DNA from: an uncultured Lachnospiraceae bacterium
GTDB taxonomy: Bacteria > Bacillota > Clostridia > Lachnospirales > Lachnospiraceae
Assembly (NCBI GenBank): GCA_910586015.1
Contig: CAJUGJ010000010.1
Span: 27,759 to 91,758 of the forward strand
Direction of reading: 5' to 3'
DNA: 64,000 nt
Shown here: positions 1 to 9,082 of the stretch, one piece after another
How the letters are laid out: each line of letters opens with the position of its first letter
How positions within the stretch are numbered: the first letter of the stretch is position 1
Translations under genes and position numbers: made by a program
Notes under the pieces: model-generated
Seen by the model: only the letters and a program-made list of their open reading frames with translations
The model's database searches: none
What the model was told of the DNA's origin: nothing

Positions 1-205
1 TCTGGTGGGCATACACATGAACACGAATTTGGTGGACATACACACGAATTCGGTGAACATACACACGAATTTGGTGGACATACACATGAATTTGGCGGAC
101 ATACACATGAATCTGGTGGGCATACACATGAACACGAATTTGGTGGACATACACACGAATTCGGTGGGCATACACATGAATTTGGTGGACATACACATGG
201 ATCGC
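1..205. repeat. 21-bp tandem repeat with 111-bp higher-order period
   Basis: Units resemble ATACACATGAATTTGGTGG (plus strand) and encode the reverse-strand heptad CVCPPNS. The block starting at position 1 recurs almost unchanged at 112, so five heptads plus a CSC dipeptide form a 37-residue super-repeat. Because 21 and 111 are both multiples of three, copy-number change would keep the frame. Confidence 0.85.
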
Positions 206-1268
206 ATGGCTTACAAGGTGGCACTGGTGGTTTACAAGGTGGCACCGGTGGTTTACAAGGTGGCTTCGGTGGCTTACAAGGTGGCTTCGGTGGCTTACAA
301 GGTGGTATTGGTTCTGGCGGAATAGGTTCTGGTATTGGACGATCTCCAATTAGTTCAATCAGCCAGTCAAACGCCTCATATACTCCACGGGCATAAAGCG
401 AATGGAAAAATAATTGATATAATTCTGGTGCAACTGCCTTTGCATATTCTAATTTATCAAGAGTATCTGAATATCTTGCAGTTGCAAATTCAAACAGTCG
501 ACAATTATTTTCATTTGTCTGTTGTACTAAAGCTTCTTGTACTTTATTTCTTGATACTGGTTGTTTGGTATGAGGAGTTGTATAGTGTATTATAACAGTT
601 CTTCGTCTTACAGAAAATTCTTGACGAGTATAACCAACTCTTTTTAACCCATCCAGAAAAGCAGAACACATTTCTCTATTTGGAAATGTAATCTTAGCAT
701 CTAGAGTAAGGGAAGATGGAGAAGAGTATTCTCCTAATTTGAATCCTGTTATCCACCAGTGTACTGCACTGCGGCGAAATACTTCTTTTCCGTTTCTTTT
801 TAAAATAAAGGAAAGAGGAAGTCGTTCTTCATTTCGAATTGCTTCATAAAACGTTCCTTGAAATTTTTCATGGTTGATATCTTCTCTAACAGTATTATAA
901 ATACCTATTTCCGCTCCAGTAGTAATACCATATTGTCCTTTCCAAAGTTCAATCAACCATCGTTTTCCAGCATAGGAAAAAGTGATTGGCTCACAGTCCA
1001 TTATCATATTAAAGAGGGCAGCTCCTTCATCATAAAGCCGACAGTACCCCATTTCTCTCTGCCAACAGTCCATTAGAGAATAAAAATAATCTCCTCTCAG
1101 ATCATAGGCAAATCCTGCAGATTCTAAGTCATTATTCAACTGAGCCTGTTGTTGTAATTTTCTCGGATTAGGGCGAAAACGTCTGGAACGAATGAAAAAT
1201 ATAATTAACCCAATTAATAATAGGATGCCTATTACAATAGCAGCAATAATCAGAATTGTACGCAGCAT
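1..1268 (-). CDS. DUF4474-like membrane-anchored protein with Cys/Pro repeat tail (partial)
   Basis: The reverse strand is open from an ATG at 1268 (AGGA nine bases upstream) to the window edge, so the C-terminus is missing. Residues about 3-27 form a hydrophobic membrane anchor followed by Arg-rich residues. The next roughly 220 residues contain FAYDLRGDYFYSLMDCWQRE, GYCRLYDEGA and KRWLIELWKGQYG. I recognise these as the DUF4474 family of Clostridia, which has no known function. After a Pro-rich hinge, positions 318 down to 1 encode CKPPKPP units and then CVCPPNS heptads, a Cys-dense tail. The DNA repeat unit is 21 bp, with a higher-order period of 111 bp. The gene is separated from the flagellin by a divergent intergenic region. 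Reading frame and repeat are seen directly; the family assignment is from memory; surface location is inference. Confidence 0.8.
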   Translation of the reverse strand, partial: MLRTILIIAAIVIGILLLIGLIIFFIRSRRFRPNPRKLQQQAQLNNDLESAGFAYDLRGDYFYSLMDCWQREMGYCRLYDEGAALFNMIMDCEPITFSYAGKRWLIELWKGQYGITTGAEIGIYNTVREDINHEKFQGTFYEAIRNEERLPLSFILKRNGKEVFRRSAVHWWITGFKLGEYSSPSSLTLDAKITFPNREMCSAFLDGLKRVGYTRQEFSVRRRTVIIHYTTPHTKQPVSRNKVQEALVQQTNENNCRLFEFATARYSDTLDKLEYAKAVAPELYQLFFHSLYARGVYEAFDWLIELIGDRPIPEPIPPEPIPPCKPPKPPCKPPKPPCKPPVPPCKPPVPPCKPCDPCVCPPNSCVCPPNSCVCPPNSCSCVCPPDSCVCPPNSCVCPPNSCVCSPNSCVCPPNSCSCVCPP

Positions 1269-1377
1269 AGCTATCCGTCCTTTCTTTTTTATTACTACAA
1301 TTTATTCCATTTCAAAAAATAGGTGCGGCTATTTATTATAGAAAGCGAAACAGATTCGATTCCTTCAAAATTTTATC

Positions 1378-1406
1378 TTGAATTTTTATCTTTTAGTGAA
1401 TATAAT
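1378..1406 (+). promoter_or_regulatory. Housekeeping-type promoter of the flagellin gene
   Basis: TTGAAT at 1378-1383 and TATAAT at 1401-1406 are separated by exactly 17 bases. This is a SigA-type promoter rather than the SigD/sigma-28 type usual for flagellin. The start codon follows 57 bases downstream. Confidence 0.65.
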
Positions 1407-1462
1407 AGAATTGTAACTAGGAAAATTTTTCTTTGCATTATTACATACAAGGAGGTGATTTA

Positions 1463-2275
1463 ATGCGGATTAGTGCTATTAATAGTATTAATATGATGAA
1501 TCGCACTTATGGAATTTACAATAATGGGCGTGTTCAAGGTATCAAAAAAATCTCAGAAAAAATGTCCAGTGGAAAGAAGATTAATTCGGCAGCAGATAAC
1601 GCGGCAAATCTCGCTATTGCAGAAAAGCTTTTGGCTTCTTCTAATGGTTCAGACGTAGCACGTAATAATACACTGACCGGAAAGGATCTGTTAAATACCT
1701 CTGATGGAGCATTGGGTAGTATTCAAGATTCTTTACAACGTATGAGAGAATTGAGTGTTCAGGCTTCTAACTCAGCAATTAATTCCCCATCTGATATTCG
1801 TTCCATTCAAAACGAAATCGATCAATTAAAGGGATTTATTCAAGATACGGCAAAAGGAACACAATTTAATACTCAAAAGTTACTAGATGGCAGTATGGCA
1901 GATCTTAATCTTGCTGTTAATCCAAGAGGAGGTGGGCTTTCTATTGAAATGGCAAATTCCACTTTGGAAAATCTAGGGATTAAAGACTATGATGTTACAG
2001 GCTCTTTTGATATTCGTACCTTAGACAAAGCAATCGCCAAAGTAAGTTCAGCCAGAGGAGAATTAGGAGCTTCGTCAAATGGATTAGATTATCTTGCAGA
2101 CTATAATCAAGTAGCTTCTTTGAATTTAAACAACTCTCGAAGTCGAATTCAAGACCTTGACTATGCAGAAGCCTCTGGAAATTTAAAGACAAAGCAAGTT
2201 TTAGAGCAGTATCGAATGACTATGCAGAAGAGGATTCAAGAAAGTGCACAAGGAATTCTTAAACTTTTTGGATAA
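1463..2275 (+). CDS. Short flagellin
   Basis: Flagellins polymerise outside the cell into the flagellar filament. This 270-residue protein has the conserved N-terminal D0/D1 segment (RISAINSINMMNRTYGIYNN, then SSGKKINSAADNAANLAIAE, later SIQDSLQRMRELSVQASNS) and the matching C-terminal helix (about residues 190-270, ending MTMQKRIQESAQGILKLFG). It lacks the variable D2/D3 region, so it is a minimal filament protein. The start at 1463 is chosen because AAGGAGGTGATTTA precedes it; an ATG 30 bases upstream has no such site. No other flagellar gene is in the window, and the promoter is housekeeping-type. It could be an alternative or minor flagellin, but the family is clear. Confidence 0.92.
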   Translation: MRISAINSINMMNRTYGIYNNGRVQGIKKISEKMSSGKKINSAADNAANLAIAEKLLASSNGSDVARNNTLTGKDLLNTSDGALGSIQDSLQRMRELSVQASNSAINSPSDIRSIQNEIDQLKGFIQDTAKGTQFNTQKLLDGSMADLNLAVNPRGGGLSIEMANSTLENLGIKDYDVTGSFDIRTLDKAIAKVSSARGELGASSNGLDYLADYNQVASLNLNNSRSRIQDLDYAEASGNLKTKQVLEQYRMTMQKRIQESAQGILKLFG

Positions 2276-2284
2276 TCTGAAAAA

Positions 2285-2340
2285 AAGATAAAAGTCCCAT
2301 AGAAGAATAGATAATTATTCTTCTATGGGACTTTTATCTT
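2285..2340. terminator. Bidirectional terminator, flagellin/clpA
   Basis: Perfect 25-bp arms flank the 6-base loop GATAAT. The arms begin with AAGATAAAAG and end with CTTTTATCTT, giving A-rich and T-rich sides on both strands. The hairpin lies between the convergent stop codons of the flagellin and clpA genes, so it can serve both. Confidence 0.9.
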
Positions 2341-2359
2341 ACTTATTATAATTTTATAA

Positions 2360-4615
2360 TTAATTAACAGTTAAAAATAACTTATCTTCTCGCAATTTGA
2401 TTTTGCATTTTCCTCCATTTTTTAATAATCCAAATAACAGTTCTGATACTAATAGTGGTTTTACTTCTGCTGCAATTACTCTATCAATCTCTCTTGCACC
2501 ATATTCCTTTGTAATACCTGTTTTGGCTATCCACTCTGTCGCTTCCTTAGAAACACTAAGTTCTACTTCTTTTTTCAATAACTTCTCTTTTAACTCATCA
2601 AGTTTCTTTTTTGCAATTCTCTCTGCCATTTCTTCATCCATTCCTCGAAAATAAATAATTCGACTTAATCGATTTCGAAATTCTGGCTGAAAAGTATGTT
2701 TTACTGCTTCCTTTAATACTTCCTCATCTAAATTGCGTTCTCCAAATCCCATCATTTTTTTGCCTAGACGGCTTGCCCCTGCATTCGATGTCATAATTAA
2801 AATAATATTTTGGAAATCTGCTTTTTGTCCTTTATTATCGGTAAGTGTTGCATAGTCCATTACCTGTAGTAAAACATTATAAATATCTGGATGTGCCTTT
2901 TCAATTTCGTCAAATAATAATACTGCATTGGGATGTTTTCTAACTTCGTCTGTCAAAAGTCCCCCTTCTTCATATCCGACATAACCTGCTGGCGCACCAA
3001 TTAGTTTTGCTACTGTATGTTTTTCTGCATATTCACTCATATCAAATCGGATTAAAGCAATTCCTAATTCTTTTGCAAGTGCTTTTGCAGACTCTGTTTT
3101 TCCTACTCCTGTTGGTCCCACAAATAAAAAGCTTGCCAAAGGTTTTCCCTCTTCATTTAATCCTGCTCTGGAAAATTTAACTGCATTTGAGATCTGCTCC
3201 ATTGCCTCTTCCTGTCCGAAAACGTTTTGTTTTAAGTGTTCCTCTAATTCGGCAAGTTGTTTCAGATCGTCTTGTTCTACAGCCCTTTTAGGAATATGGC
3301 AGATTTCCGTCAAAAGTAAATCAATTAGATCAGAATCTATCATTTGTTTTTTTTGTTTTAAGGGATGCAACTTTCGATATGCTCCAGCTTCATCAATTAA
3401 ATCGATTGCCTTATCTGGTAAAAACCGCTCATGAATATATTTTTTACTTGCTGTAACAGTATACTGAAATACTTTATCTGCATATGTAACCTTGTGAAAT
3501 TGTTCATACCGAGATTTTAAACCATTTAAAATCGTTATCGTTTCCTCTTCCGAAGGCTCTGGAACTTCTACCTTTTGAAATCTTCGAAGAAATCCCTGTT
3601 TCCCAGACAAAAAACGTTGATATTCTTGATATGTAGTTGCACCGATAAAACGAATCTTTCCTTCTGCTAAATAAGGCTTTAATAGATTAGAAGCATCTAA
3701 ACTTCCTCCATCTACTGCACCCGCTCCAACTAACATATGGAGCTCGTCGAGATAAACAATTGGTTTTTCTTCCTTCACCAATCCTTCCATAACCATTTGA
3801 AAACGTTTTTCAAAATCTCCTCGATATTGTGTTCCCGCAATTAAATTTCCTATCTCTAATCCATAAATAACCGCACCTTTTAATGGTTCTGGAACTTGCC
3901 CCTCTTCTATTTTTCTTGCCAATCCATAAGCAATTGCTGTTTTTCCTACTCCTGCTTCTCCTAAATAAAGAACATTATTCTTATCCATGCGACACAAAAT
4001 TTGAATCGTACGTTCTAACTGCTCTTTTCTCCCAATTAAGGGATTTTTTTCTATACAGGTTTCATTCATACATTCTACATATCTATTCCATGAAGTTTCT
4101 TTTGAATTACCTGTTTCTTCTGAGAGATTTTGTGTAAATACTGCATTTTCTTCTGTCCAATTTTTTCTGTCTGTATCCTTTGCTAATTCGTTTCTGGACA
4201 GTTCTCCTAAAAGATTAATAATGTCTACTTCTCCACTTGCTGCTAAATAGTAACAGGCATAACTATCTTCTAATGTTAATATTGCGTTTACTATATGACA
4301 TAATTCTACTGCCTGTTTTCCACTTGCTTCTGCTTGTTGTGCTGCTATTGCTAAAACAGTATGAAAATCTTTTGTTAATTCTAATCCTTCTTCTAAGTCT
4401 TTTCGTTTCTCTGCAAATTTTTCTAACCATTCTATCATCTGTTGATTTAATTTTTCAGAATCTCCGCCATATCTATAATATGGTTCATAAAACTCTCGGT
4501 GGTTTGCTAATATACAAACTAAATGTTCTGGCATTAAATATCTCGATTCCATTTCTCCTGCCAAATTTGCTGCCTCTGCGATGATAGATTCCAATTCCTC
4601 TGTCAATTTCAACAT
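2360..4615 (-). CDS. clpA: ATP-dependent Clp protease ATP-binding subunit ClpA
   Basis: ClpA is the hexameric AAA+ unfoldase that feeds substrates to ClpP in the cytoplasm. At 751 residues it matches the usual ClpA length. It has an N-terminal substrate domain, then Walker A GEAGVGKT near residue 220 with Walker B VYLDELHMLVGAG, and a second Walker A GPTGVGKT near 502 with VLLFDEIEKAHPDIYNVLLQ. No ClpC/ClpB-type middle coiled coil lies between the modules. The ClpP-docking loop reads MGFGER near residue 622, in place of the IGL of E. coli ClpA. The ATG is two bases after the clpS stop, and its AAGGAAG site lies at the end of clpS. That ClpS/ClpA partnership supports ClpA over ClpC. The clpP gene is not in this window. 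Confidence 0.95.
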   Translation of the reverse strand: MLKLTEELESIIAEAANLAGEMESRYLMPEHLVCILANHREFYEPYYRYGGDSEKLNQQMIEWLEKFAEKRKDLEEGLELTKDFHTVLAIAAQQAEASGKQAVELCHIVNAILTLEDSYACYYLAASGEVDIINLLGELSRNELAKDTDRKNWTEENAVFTQNLSEETGNSKETSWNRYVECMNETCIEKNPLIGRKEQLERTIQILCRMDKNNVLYLGEAGVGKTAIAYGLARKIEEGQVPEPLKGAVIYGLEIGNLIAGTQYRGDFEKRFQMVMEGLVKEEKPIVYLDELHMLVGAGAVDGGSLDASNLLKPYLAEGKIRFIGATTYQEYQRFLSGKQGFLRRFQKVEVPEPSEEETITILNGLKSRYEQFHKVTYADKVFQYTVTASKKYIHERFLPDKAIDLIDEAGAYRKLHPLKQKKQMIDSDLIDLLLTEICHIPKRAVEQDDLKQLAELEEHLKQNVFGQEEAMEQISNAVKFSRAGLNEEGKPLASFLFVGPTGVGKTESAKALAKELGIALIRFDMSEYAEKHTVAKLIGAPAGYVGYEEGGLLTDEVRKHPNAVLLFDEIEKAHPDIYNVLLQVMDYATLTDNKGQKADFQNIILIMTSNAGASRLGKKMMGFGERNLDEEVLKEAVKHTFQPEFRNRLSRIIYFRGMDEEMAERIAKKKLDELKEKLLKKEVELSVSKEATEWIAKTGITKEYGAREIDRVIAAEVKPLLVSELLFGLLKNGGKCKIKLREDKLFLTVN

Positions 4616-4617
4616 TA

Positions 4618-4929
4618 CTATACTTCCTTTTCTTCTGGTACTGCTTCTAATTTTAATGGATATCCCTCTGCTCTTGCCTGTCCTGTTGCATCCATTACCT
4701 TAGTCTGTGCTATATCTTTTGTATATATTCCAACTACTGCAAAATTTCCCTTATGAACACACATCATTAAACGTACCGCTTCTTGATATTGCTTATCAAA
4801 GACTGTCTGAAGAATTGTCACTACAAAATTCATTGGAGTAAAATCATCATTATAAATCAATACCTTATATTTTCTTGGAATTTTTAGCTTTGTTTGTATT
4901 TCTACATTGATAGCCTCTTTTACTGGCAT
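4618..4929 (-). CDS. clpS: ATP-dependent Clp protease adaptor ClpS
   Basis: ClpS binds N-degron substrates and hands them to ClpA. The 103-residue protein carries the family core YNDDFTPMNFV (the NDD and gatekeeper Met contact the N-degron side chain) and LMMCVHKGNFAVVG, whose His is the conserved ligand-contacting residue, then TKVMDATGQARAEGYPL. A strong GGGGAGGAGG site precedes the ATG. It is the first gene of a two-gene operon with clpA, the classical arrangement. Confidence 0.95.
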   Translation of the reverse strand: MPVKEAINVEIQTKLKIPRKYKVLIYNDDFTPMNFVVTILQTVFDKQYQEAVRLMMCVHKGNFAVVGIYTKDIAQTKVMDATGQARAEGYPLKLEAVPEEKEV

Positions 4930-4961
4930 CGTTTTCCTCCTCCCCTATAATTTTTAGGTAT

Positions 4962-5008
4962 AAAACTGGAGTTGTTATAAAATTTTATTTTGTAACAACT
5001 CCAGTTTT
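4962..5008 (-). terminator. Terminator after the GH51 gene
   Basis: AAAACTGGAGTTGTTA (4962-4977) pairs perfectly with TAACAACTCCAGTTTT (4993-5008) across a 15-base AT-rich loop. It sits just after the reverse-strand stop at 5036, upstream of clpS. Confidence 0.8.
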
Positions 5009-5035
5009 AATCTATGAGATTTATTGTGGATTTAA

Positions 5036-8000
5036 CTATTTATTCTTCTCAAATACTACTACTGTTACAGATTCCGCTGGGAGTGTAAAAATTGTTCCAT
5101 CCTTTTCTACTTTTTCTTCTTTTGATATTGGTACAATCTTTTCTTCTGCCTTTGTATTGACATTTGGTATAGAAACTAATTGTGTAGGTCCTGTTAATGT
5201 AGTTATATTAGCAGTTTCTTTAATATCCATTCCTTCTAGTACCAATCTTACATGTTTATCCAAAGGATCCGCATTGACCAGTTTCAGATAGATTTTGTCT
5301 TCATCTTTTGTGACAGAATAATACATATCTCGATTATAAGCTTCTAGTTTATAGTCTAACTGCCTTCCCTTTTTCTCAGCAGATATATAATTACAAAGTA
5401 ACCTCTTTCCGTCACTGCCGCCATAATTTACTGTAATTGTATATTCTCTTTCTACTGCAATTTCCTCAGTATCTACAGCCCTCAGATTTCCAACACAGCT
5501 ACTAGAAGAGTAATCTCCCATTGTATAGGCTTCTTTTCCATCTTTAAAAACTTTTACTCCTGTTGCCCTTCCTTCATATCCTACTGCATACTCGATTACA
5601 TCTCTTCTGTCTGATTCAATTTCATGTAATCCAACACCCACATAAAATCCATCTACACTGGAACGTTTCTCTGCAATTAAAGTTACAGTATAATTTTTCC
5701 ATTCCGGTGCATCGATATAAAATCCATTTCTACCGTTTTCTTGTGCTTTTAATAAAATTCCCTGTCCCTTTACTATAATATATCCAGAAGAATCTGGAAT
5801 CTGTTTCCACTCTTCTTTTAATGGCTGTGTAAAATCCTGTTCAAATAATACCTGTTTTTCGTCTACATTAGATACCACACGAACTTTTTTAAGTAAAAGT
5901 TCTCCACTCCCTGCTGAAAGTACAATTCCTCCATGCGGCTGTAATACCTGCTTTTCTCCATTGACATATGTTTTAAATGTTGTCCCTAATAATTTTGTTC
6001 CTATAGCCTTTGCAAACATCTGCTGAACATAATAATTTGGTGTTCTCCATACTGTTTCATCATCAAACCAAATAGCATCTGGAGTCCATCGATATGTTCC
6101 ATCTGTTATCACTTTATTAAATAGAGGAGCTGTAGCAGCAAGTCGAACTACATCTGAGTTTTTTTCAAATCCGGTCATCATTGCTGCTTCTGCAATCGCA
6201 CCTGCCAATGTATTTTTATCATTAGAAGCATATTCACCAACAAATACCTTAGAAGTCTGATCTTCTTGAAGGGAACCGTCCTCTTTATAAGCCCTGTAAT
6301 AGTATTCATACCGATCCGTATTTTCCAGAAGATACTTATTCGAGCGATAGTAATGTTCATCGATAATTGTTTCCATAAAGTTTTTCTGATGCTTATACCA
6401 TTTTACTTCTTCTGCCCAACTTTTTGCTCCATCTGTAAAACGTACTGTTGCACCACCTGTTTGTTCATTTCCACTTAAATATTTCCATCCTTCTTGATAA
6501 GATTCATCATCTGCCTGAGCTCCTACCGTTGAAATAATTGTAAGTGGGTATCCCGGATAGTTTTTCTCCATATGCTGATCAATAGCATACTTAAATGCCT
6601 CAAAACTTGCAAAAAATTCTTCTCCCCAGTTCTCATTTCCAACCCCTAAGTAATGCAGTTCAAATGGGGCTTCATGTCCCATTTTCTTTCGAAGAGCTGC
6701 CCATTGATTATGTTCTGTATCTGTACTGATGGCAAAGTCAATTAAATCTATAAAATTACTGATATACTTCTTTTGAAGACTTCCTCCTGCTGGATTTGCA
6801 TAATCCGATCTCGCCTGACAGAGCACTCCACATGCCATGACTGGAAGTGGTTCTGCATTCAAATCTTCTGCAAGTTGGAAATATTCCATATACCCTAAAC
6901 CAAGAGTCATCATATATCCCCAGACATTAAAATTCTCTTTTCGAACCTCTACTTCACCTACAGAATCTTTCCAGTCATACACATTTTCCCATATATAAGA
7001 CCCTTCTGAAATACAGCCGCCCGGAAATCGCAAAAATGTTGGATGTAGTTCTTTCATTGCTTCTACCAGATCCCGGCGCAGGCGGTAATTTGGATTCTCA
7101 AGATAATTTTTATGAGCAGTTGCAGAACCTTCCTCTTCTTTTGCTCCCCAAACATCACTAGGCATTAAAGAGATCATATCTACGGACATTGCCTGTGTAA
7201 ACAAGATAGAAAGCTGTCCTAAACAAGTATCTTCTGCTATTAATATTGTTTTGGTATACTTCTTCCAATCTGTCTGTTCTTCCAATACAATTTTTTCTTC
7301 TTTGCTGATTGCCTTTCCATGTCGATCTTGAAGTTCCAATTTAATAAGGGCTGTTTCTTTTAAATCTTTCTCTGGTTTTGCCCAAATACTAAACTCATAT
7401 TTTACACCCTTTTTCAAATACATTGCATGACCGCCGTTAAGATCCGTAAATCCACGGTTAATCAGTCTTGTCATTGGCTCTACAGTAATATAAAAGGCAT
7501 TGATATCCCTATCCTTTAATCCAAAATATTCTCTCAACCCACCTGTATTTTGAGGATGCACTTTTTCTAAATCTCCGTACCAGTGATCAAGAGGTCTGTG
7601 ATTTCTTCCAGAGGAAGCACCATTTTCTCCACTTTGAAAATTATATACTTCATATTCAAAAGCTTCAAAGGAACGATTTGCTACTAACTCTGCATAAATT
7701 CCCCCATCTGCTGCATTATTAATATCCTCAAAGAATAGTCCATATAATGTTTTACTGATATCTAAAATTTCTTTATCTGCATGAATAGTCAATTCATATG
7801 GTGGTACATCTGCCGGAAGTACAGAGATCTGATAACTTTTTCGAACAGAATATTGTTCCAGTGTCACATCTGCGTGAAGTGTTACTCCTTGTGGTGTATC
7901 TATCTTTCCGACTGTGCCATCACAGGACAGTACTTCTGGCTGTTCCGAAATCCAAGTGACAGGAAACTTTCCTTCTAATAGACTAGAAGGCAAGAAAAGT

Positions 8001-8803
8001 TTCTGATTTTTATTTACTATCTTAGGAAGAACAGGAAGAAACTTTTGTGCTACTAATGCTACAATCTTTGCTGGTGTCATAGTTTCACACATTTCTTCAA
8101 TTACTTCTTCTTGTGTTAATGCTGCCTTATAAATTCGAACATCCGACATTGCTCCACAAAAATCTGCATCTGCTGCATATTGGGAATGTCCAATATAATT
8201 ATTACAATAGTTTTCTTTTTCTGACAAAGTAGAAAACCAAGCACGTAGCTGTTTATATCTTCCACTTGAAGTCTGGCTGATAAAACCATCTGCCTCTAAT
8301 TCTCCATTGACATAAACTCTTGGACCTGCATTACTCATGGTACCATCTTTTGTTCCTGTGACTGTCATTGCCACATGAATCCATTCTCGTTCTGGATATT
8401 GTTTTCCTACATCGGCTAATAAATCTACACCGCAAAAACAAGAACCACGAAAATTTCTGGTCAAAAATAAATATGGTCCTATCTGATTTTTTCCAAAATC
8501 AAAAATACGTTCCCATATATTTGTCCCGCTTTCAAAATAAATCCACGCTGAAACTGTTAAACCAGTTTCGTCACTTACTCCTGCAAGAATATCTTTTGGA
8601 AGTTGAAAATAGGAAGCTCCATAAGATTTTCCTGAAAATTTTGCCGCTGGTATTCCCTTTATCTTAGTTACGATTGGCTTTTTCTTCCCCATTGGTTTTG
8701 CATGATGTTCATGACCAGAACTGTCCTTTCCAACATTTTTCCTATCATCAAACGTATATCTTGCAATTAGTTGCTGTTTATATTCATTTTCTTTCTTTTC
8801 CAC
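5036..8803 (-). CDS. Multidomain GH51 alpha-L-arabinofuranosidase
   Basis: GH51 enzymes release alpha-L-arabinofuranosyl groups from arabinan or arabinoxylan with retention. This 1255-residue protein is far longer than the usual roughly 500. Seen in order: a LamG/concanavalin-like domain (about 7-235, starting IARYTFDD and including MSDVRIYKAALTQEEV), an Ig-like domain (about 245-335), then the GH51 core from about 338 (ISKTLYGLFFEDIN, LRFPGGCISEG near 593). The expected acid/base Glu is in GVGNENWG (about 723) and the nucleophile Glu in FVGEYAS (about 855). A second beta-sandwich-like segment (about 915-1120) lies before the terminal GH51 beta domain. Translation starts at GTG with GAGAGGAG upstream. 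No signal peptide or membrane segment is present, so it looks cytoplasmic, which is odd for an enzyme with binding modules. A terminator follows. Confidence 0.9.
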   Translation of the reverse strand: MEKKENEYKQQLIARYTFDDRKNVGKDSSGHEHHAKPMGKKKPIVTKIKGIPAAKFSGKSYGASYFQLPKDILAGVSDETGLTVSAWIYFESGTNIWERIFDFGKNQIGPYLFLTRNFRGSCFCGVDLLADVGKQYPEREWIHVAMTVTGTKDGTMSNAGPRVYVNGELEADGFISQTSSGRYKQLRAWFSTLSEKENYCNNYIGHSQYAADADFCGAMSDVRIYKAALTQEEVIEEMCETMTPAKIVALVAQKFLPVLPKIVNKNQKLFLPSSLLEGKFPVTWISEQPEVLSCDGTVGKIDTPQGVTLHADVTLEQYSVRKSYQISVLPADVPPYELTIHADKEILDISKTLYGLFFEDINNAADGGIYAELVANRSFEAFEYEVYNFQSGENGASSGRNHRPLDHWYGDLEKVHPQNTGGLREYFGLKDRDINAFYITVEPMTRLINRGFTDLNGGHAMYLKKGVKYEFSIWAKPEKDLKETALIKLELQDRHGKAISKEEKIVLEEQTDWKKYTKTILIAEDTCLGQLSILFTQAMSVDMISLMPSDVWGAKEEEGSATAHKNYLENPNYRLRRDLVEAMKELHPTFLRFPGGCISEGSYIWENVYDWKDSVGEVEVRKENFNVWGYMMTLGLGYMEYFQLAEDLNAEPLPVMACGVLCQARSDYANPAGGSLQKKYISNFIDLIDFAISTDTEHNQWAALRKKMGHEAPFELHYLGVGNENWGEEFFASFEAFKYAIDQHMEKNYPGYPLTIISTVGAQADDESYQEGWKYLSGNEQTGGATVRFTDGAKSWAEEVKWYKHQKNFMETIIDEHYYRSNKYLLENTDRYEYYYRAYKEDGSLQEDQTSKVFVGEYASNDKNTLAGAIAEAAMMTGFEKNSDVVRLAATAPLFNKVITDGTYRWTPDAIWFDDETVWRTPNYYVQQMFAKAIGTKLLGTTFKTYVNGEKQVLQPHGGIVLSAGSGELLLKKVRVVSNVDEKQVLFEQDFTQPLKEEWKQIPDSSGYIIVKGQGILLKAQENGRNGFYIDAPEWKNYTVTLIAEKRSSVDGFYVGVGLHEIESDRRDVIEYAVGYEGRATGVKVFKDGKEAYTMGDYSSSSCVGNLRAVDTEEIAVEREYTITVNYGGSDGKRLLCNYISAEKKGRQLDYKLEAYNRDMYYSVTKDEDKIYLKLVNADPLDKHVRLVLEGMDIKETANITTLTGPTQLVSIPNVNTKAEEKIVPISKEEKVEKDGTIFTLPAESVTVVVFEKNK

Positions 8804-8858
8804 TATATCGCTCCTCTCTTTGGGCTTTTTCCGTAAAATGGATTTTTAATATATAACT

Positions 8859-8876
8859 ATCTAAAATATTTTAGAT
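8859..8876. promoter_or_regulatory. Perfect 18-bp palindrome, candidate operator
   Basis: ATCTAAAATATTTTAGAT is a perfect palindrome between the candidate promoter and the GTG start of the GH51 gene, close to where transcription should begin. That position suits a repressor site. The regulator is unknown. Confidence 0.5.
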
Positions 8877-8889
8877 TTATATATAATAT

Positions 8890-8916
8890 TTTATATTAAC
8901 CATGAATATACGTCAA
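8890..8916 (-). promoter_or_regulatory. Candidate promoter of the GH51 gene
   Basis: On the reverse strand TTGACG (8911-8916) is followed after 15 bases by TATAAA (8890-8895). The spacing is shorter than ideal, so this is tentative. Confidence 0.4.
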
Positions 8917-9082
8917 CTGATATTTCTGATTTATTATCATAAATACAAAAATGTATTTTTACTGATTTTTTGTTCACCATATAATCTGCCTTTTACCAAC
9001 ATTATAGCATACTTTTTTTGATTTTGTATAGAGTTGGAAGAGGAAAATCTAATATTCTCTCTGGTAACCAAATAAACTGAAA

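Noticed and set aside
1..205. Possible CRISPR array
   Set aside because: The repeats are contiguous 21-bp coding units with no unique spacers.
5..325. Plus-strand open frame with HTNLVDIH-type repeats
   Set aside because: It is the complement of the DUF4474-like gene's repeat tail. The reverse-strand frame has a start, ribosome binding site, membrane anchor and recognisable domain; the plus frame has none.
1378..1462. Sigma-28-type flagellin promoter
   Set aside because: No TAAA/GCCGATAA-like boxes; a well-spaced SigA promoter is present instead.
4237..4584. Leucine-rich plus-strand frame
   Set aside because: Antisense shadow of clpA; no ribosome binding site and low-complexity composition.
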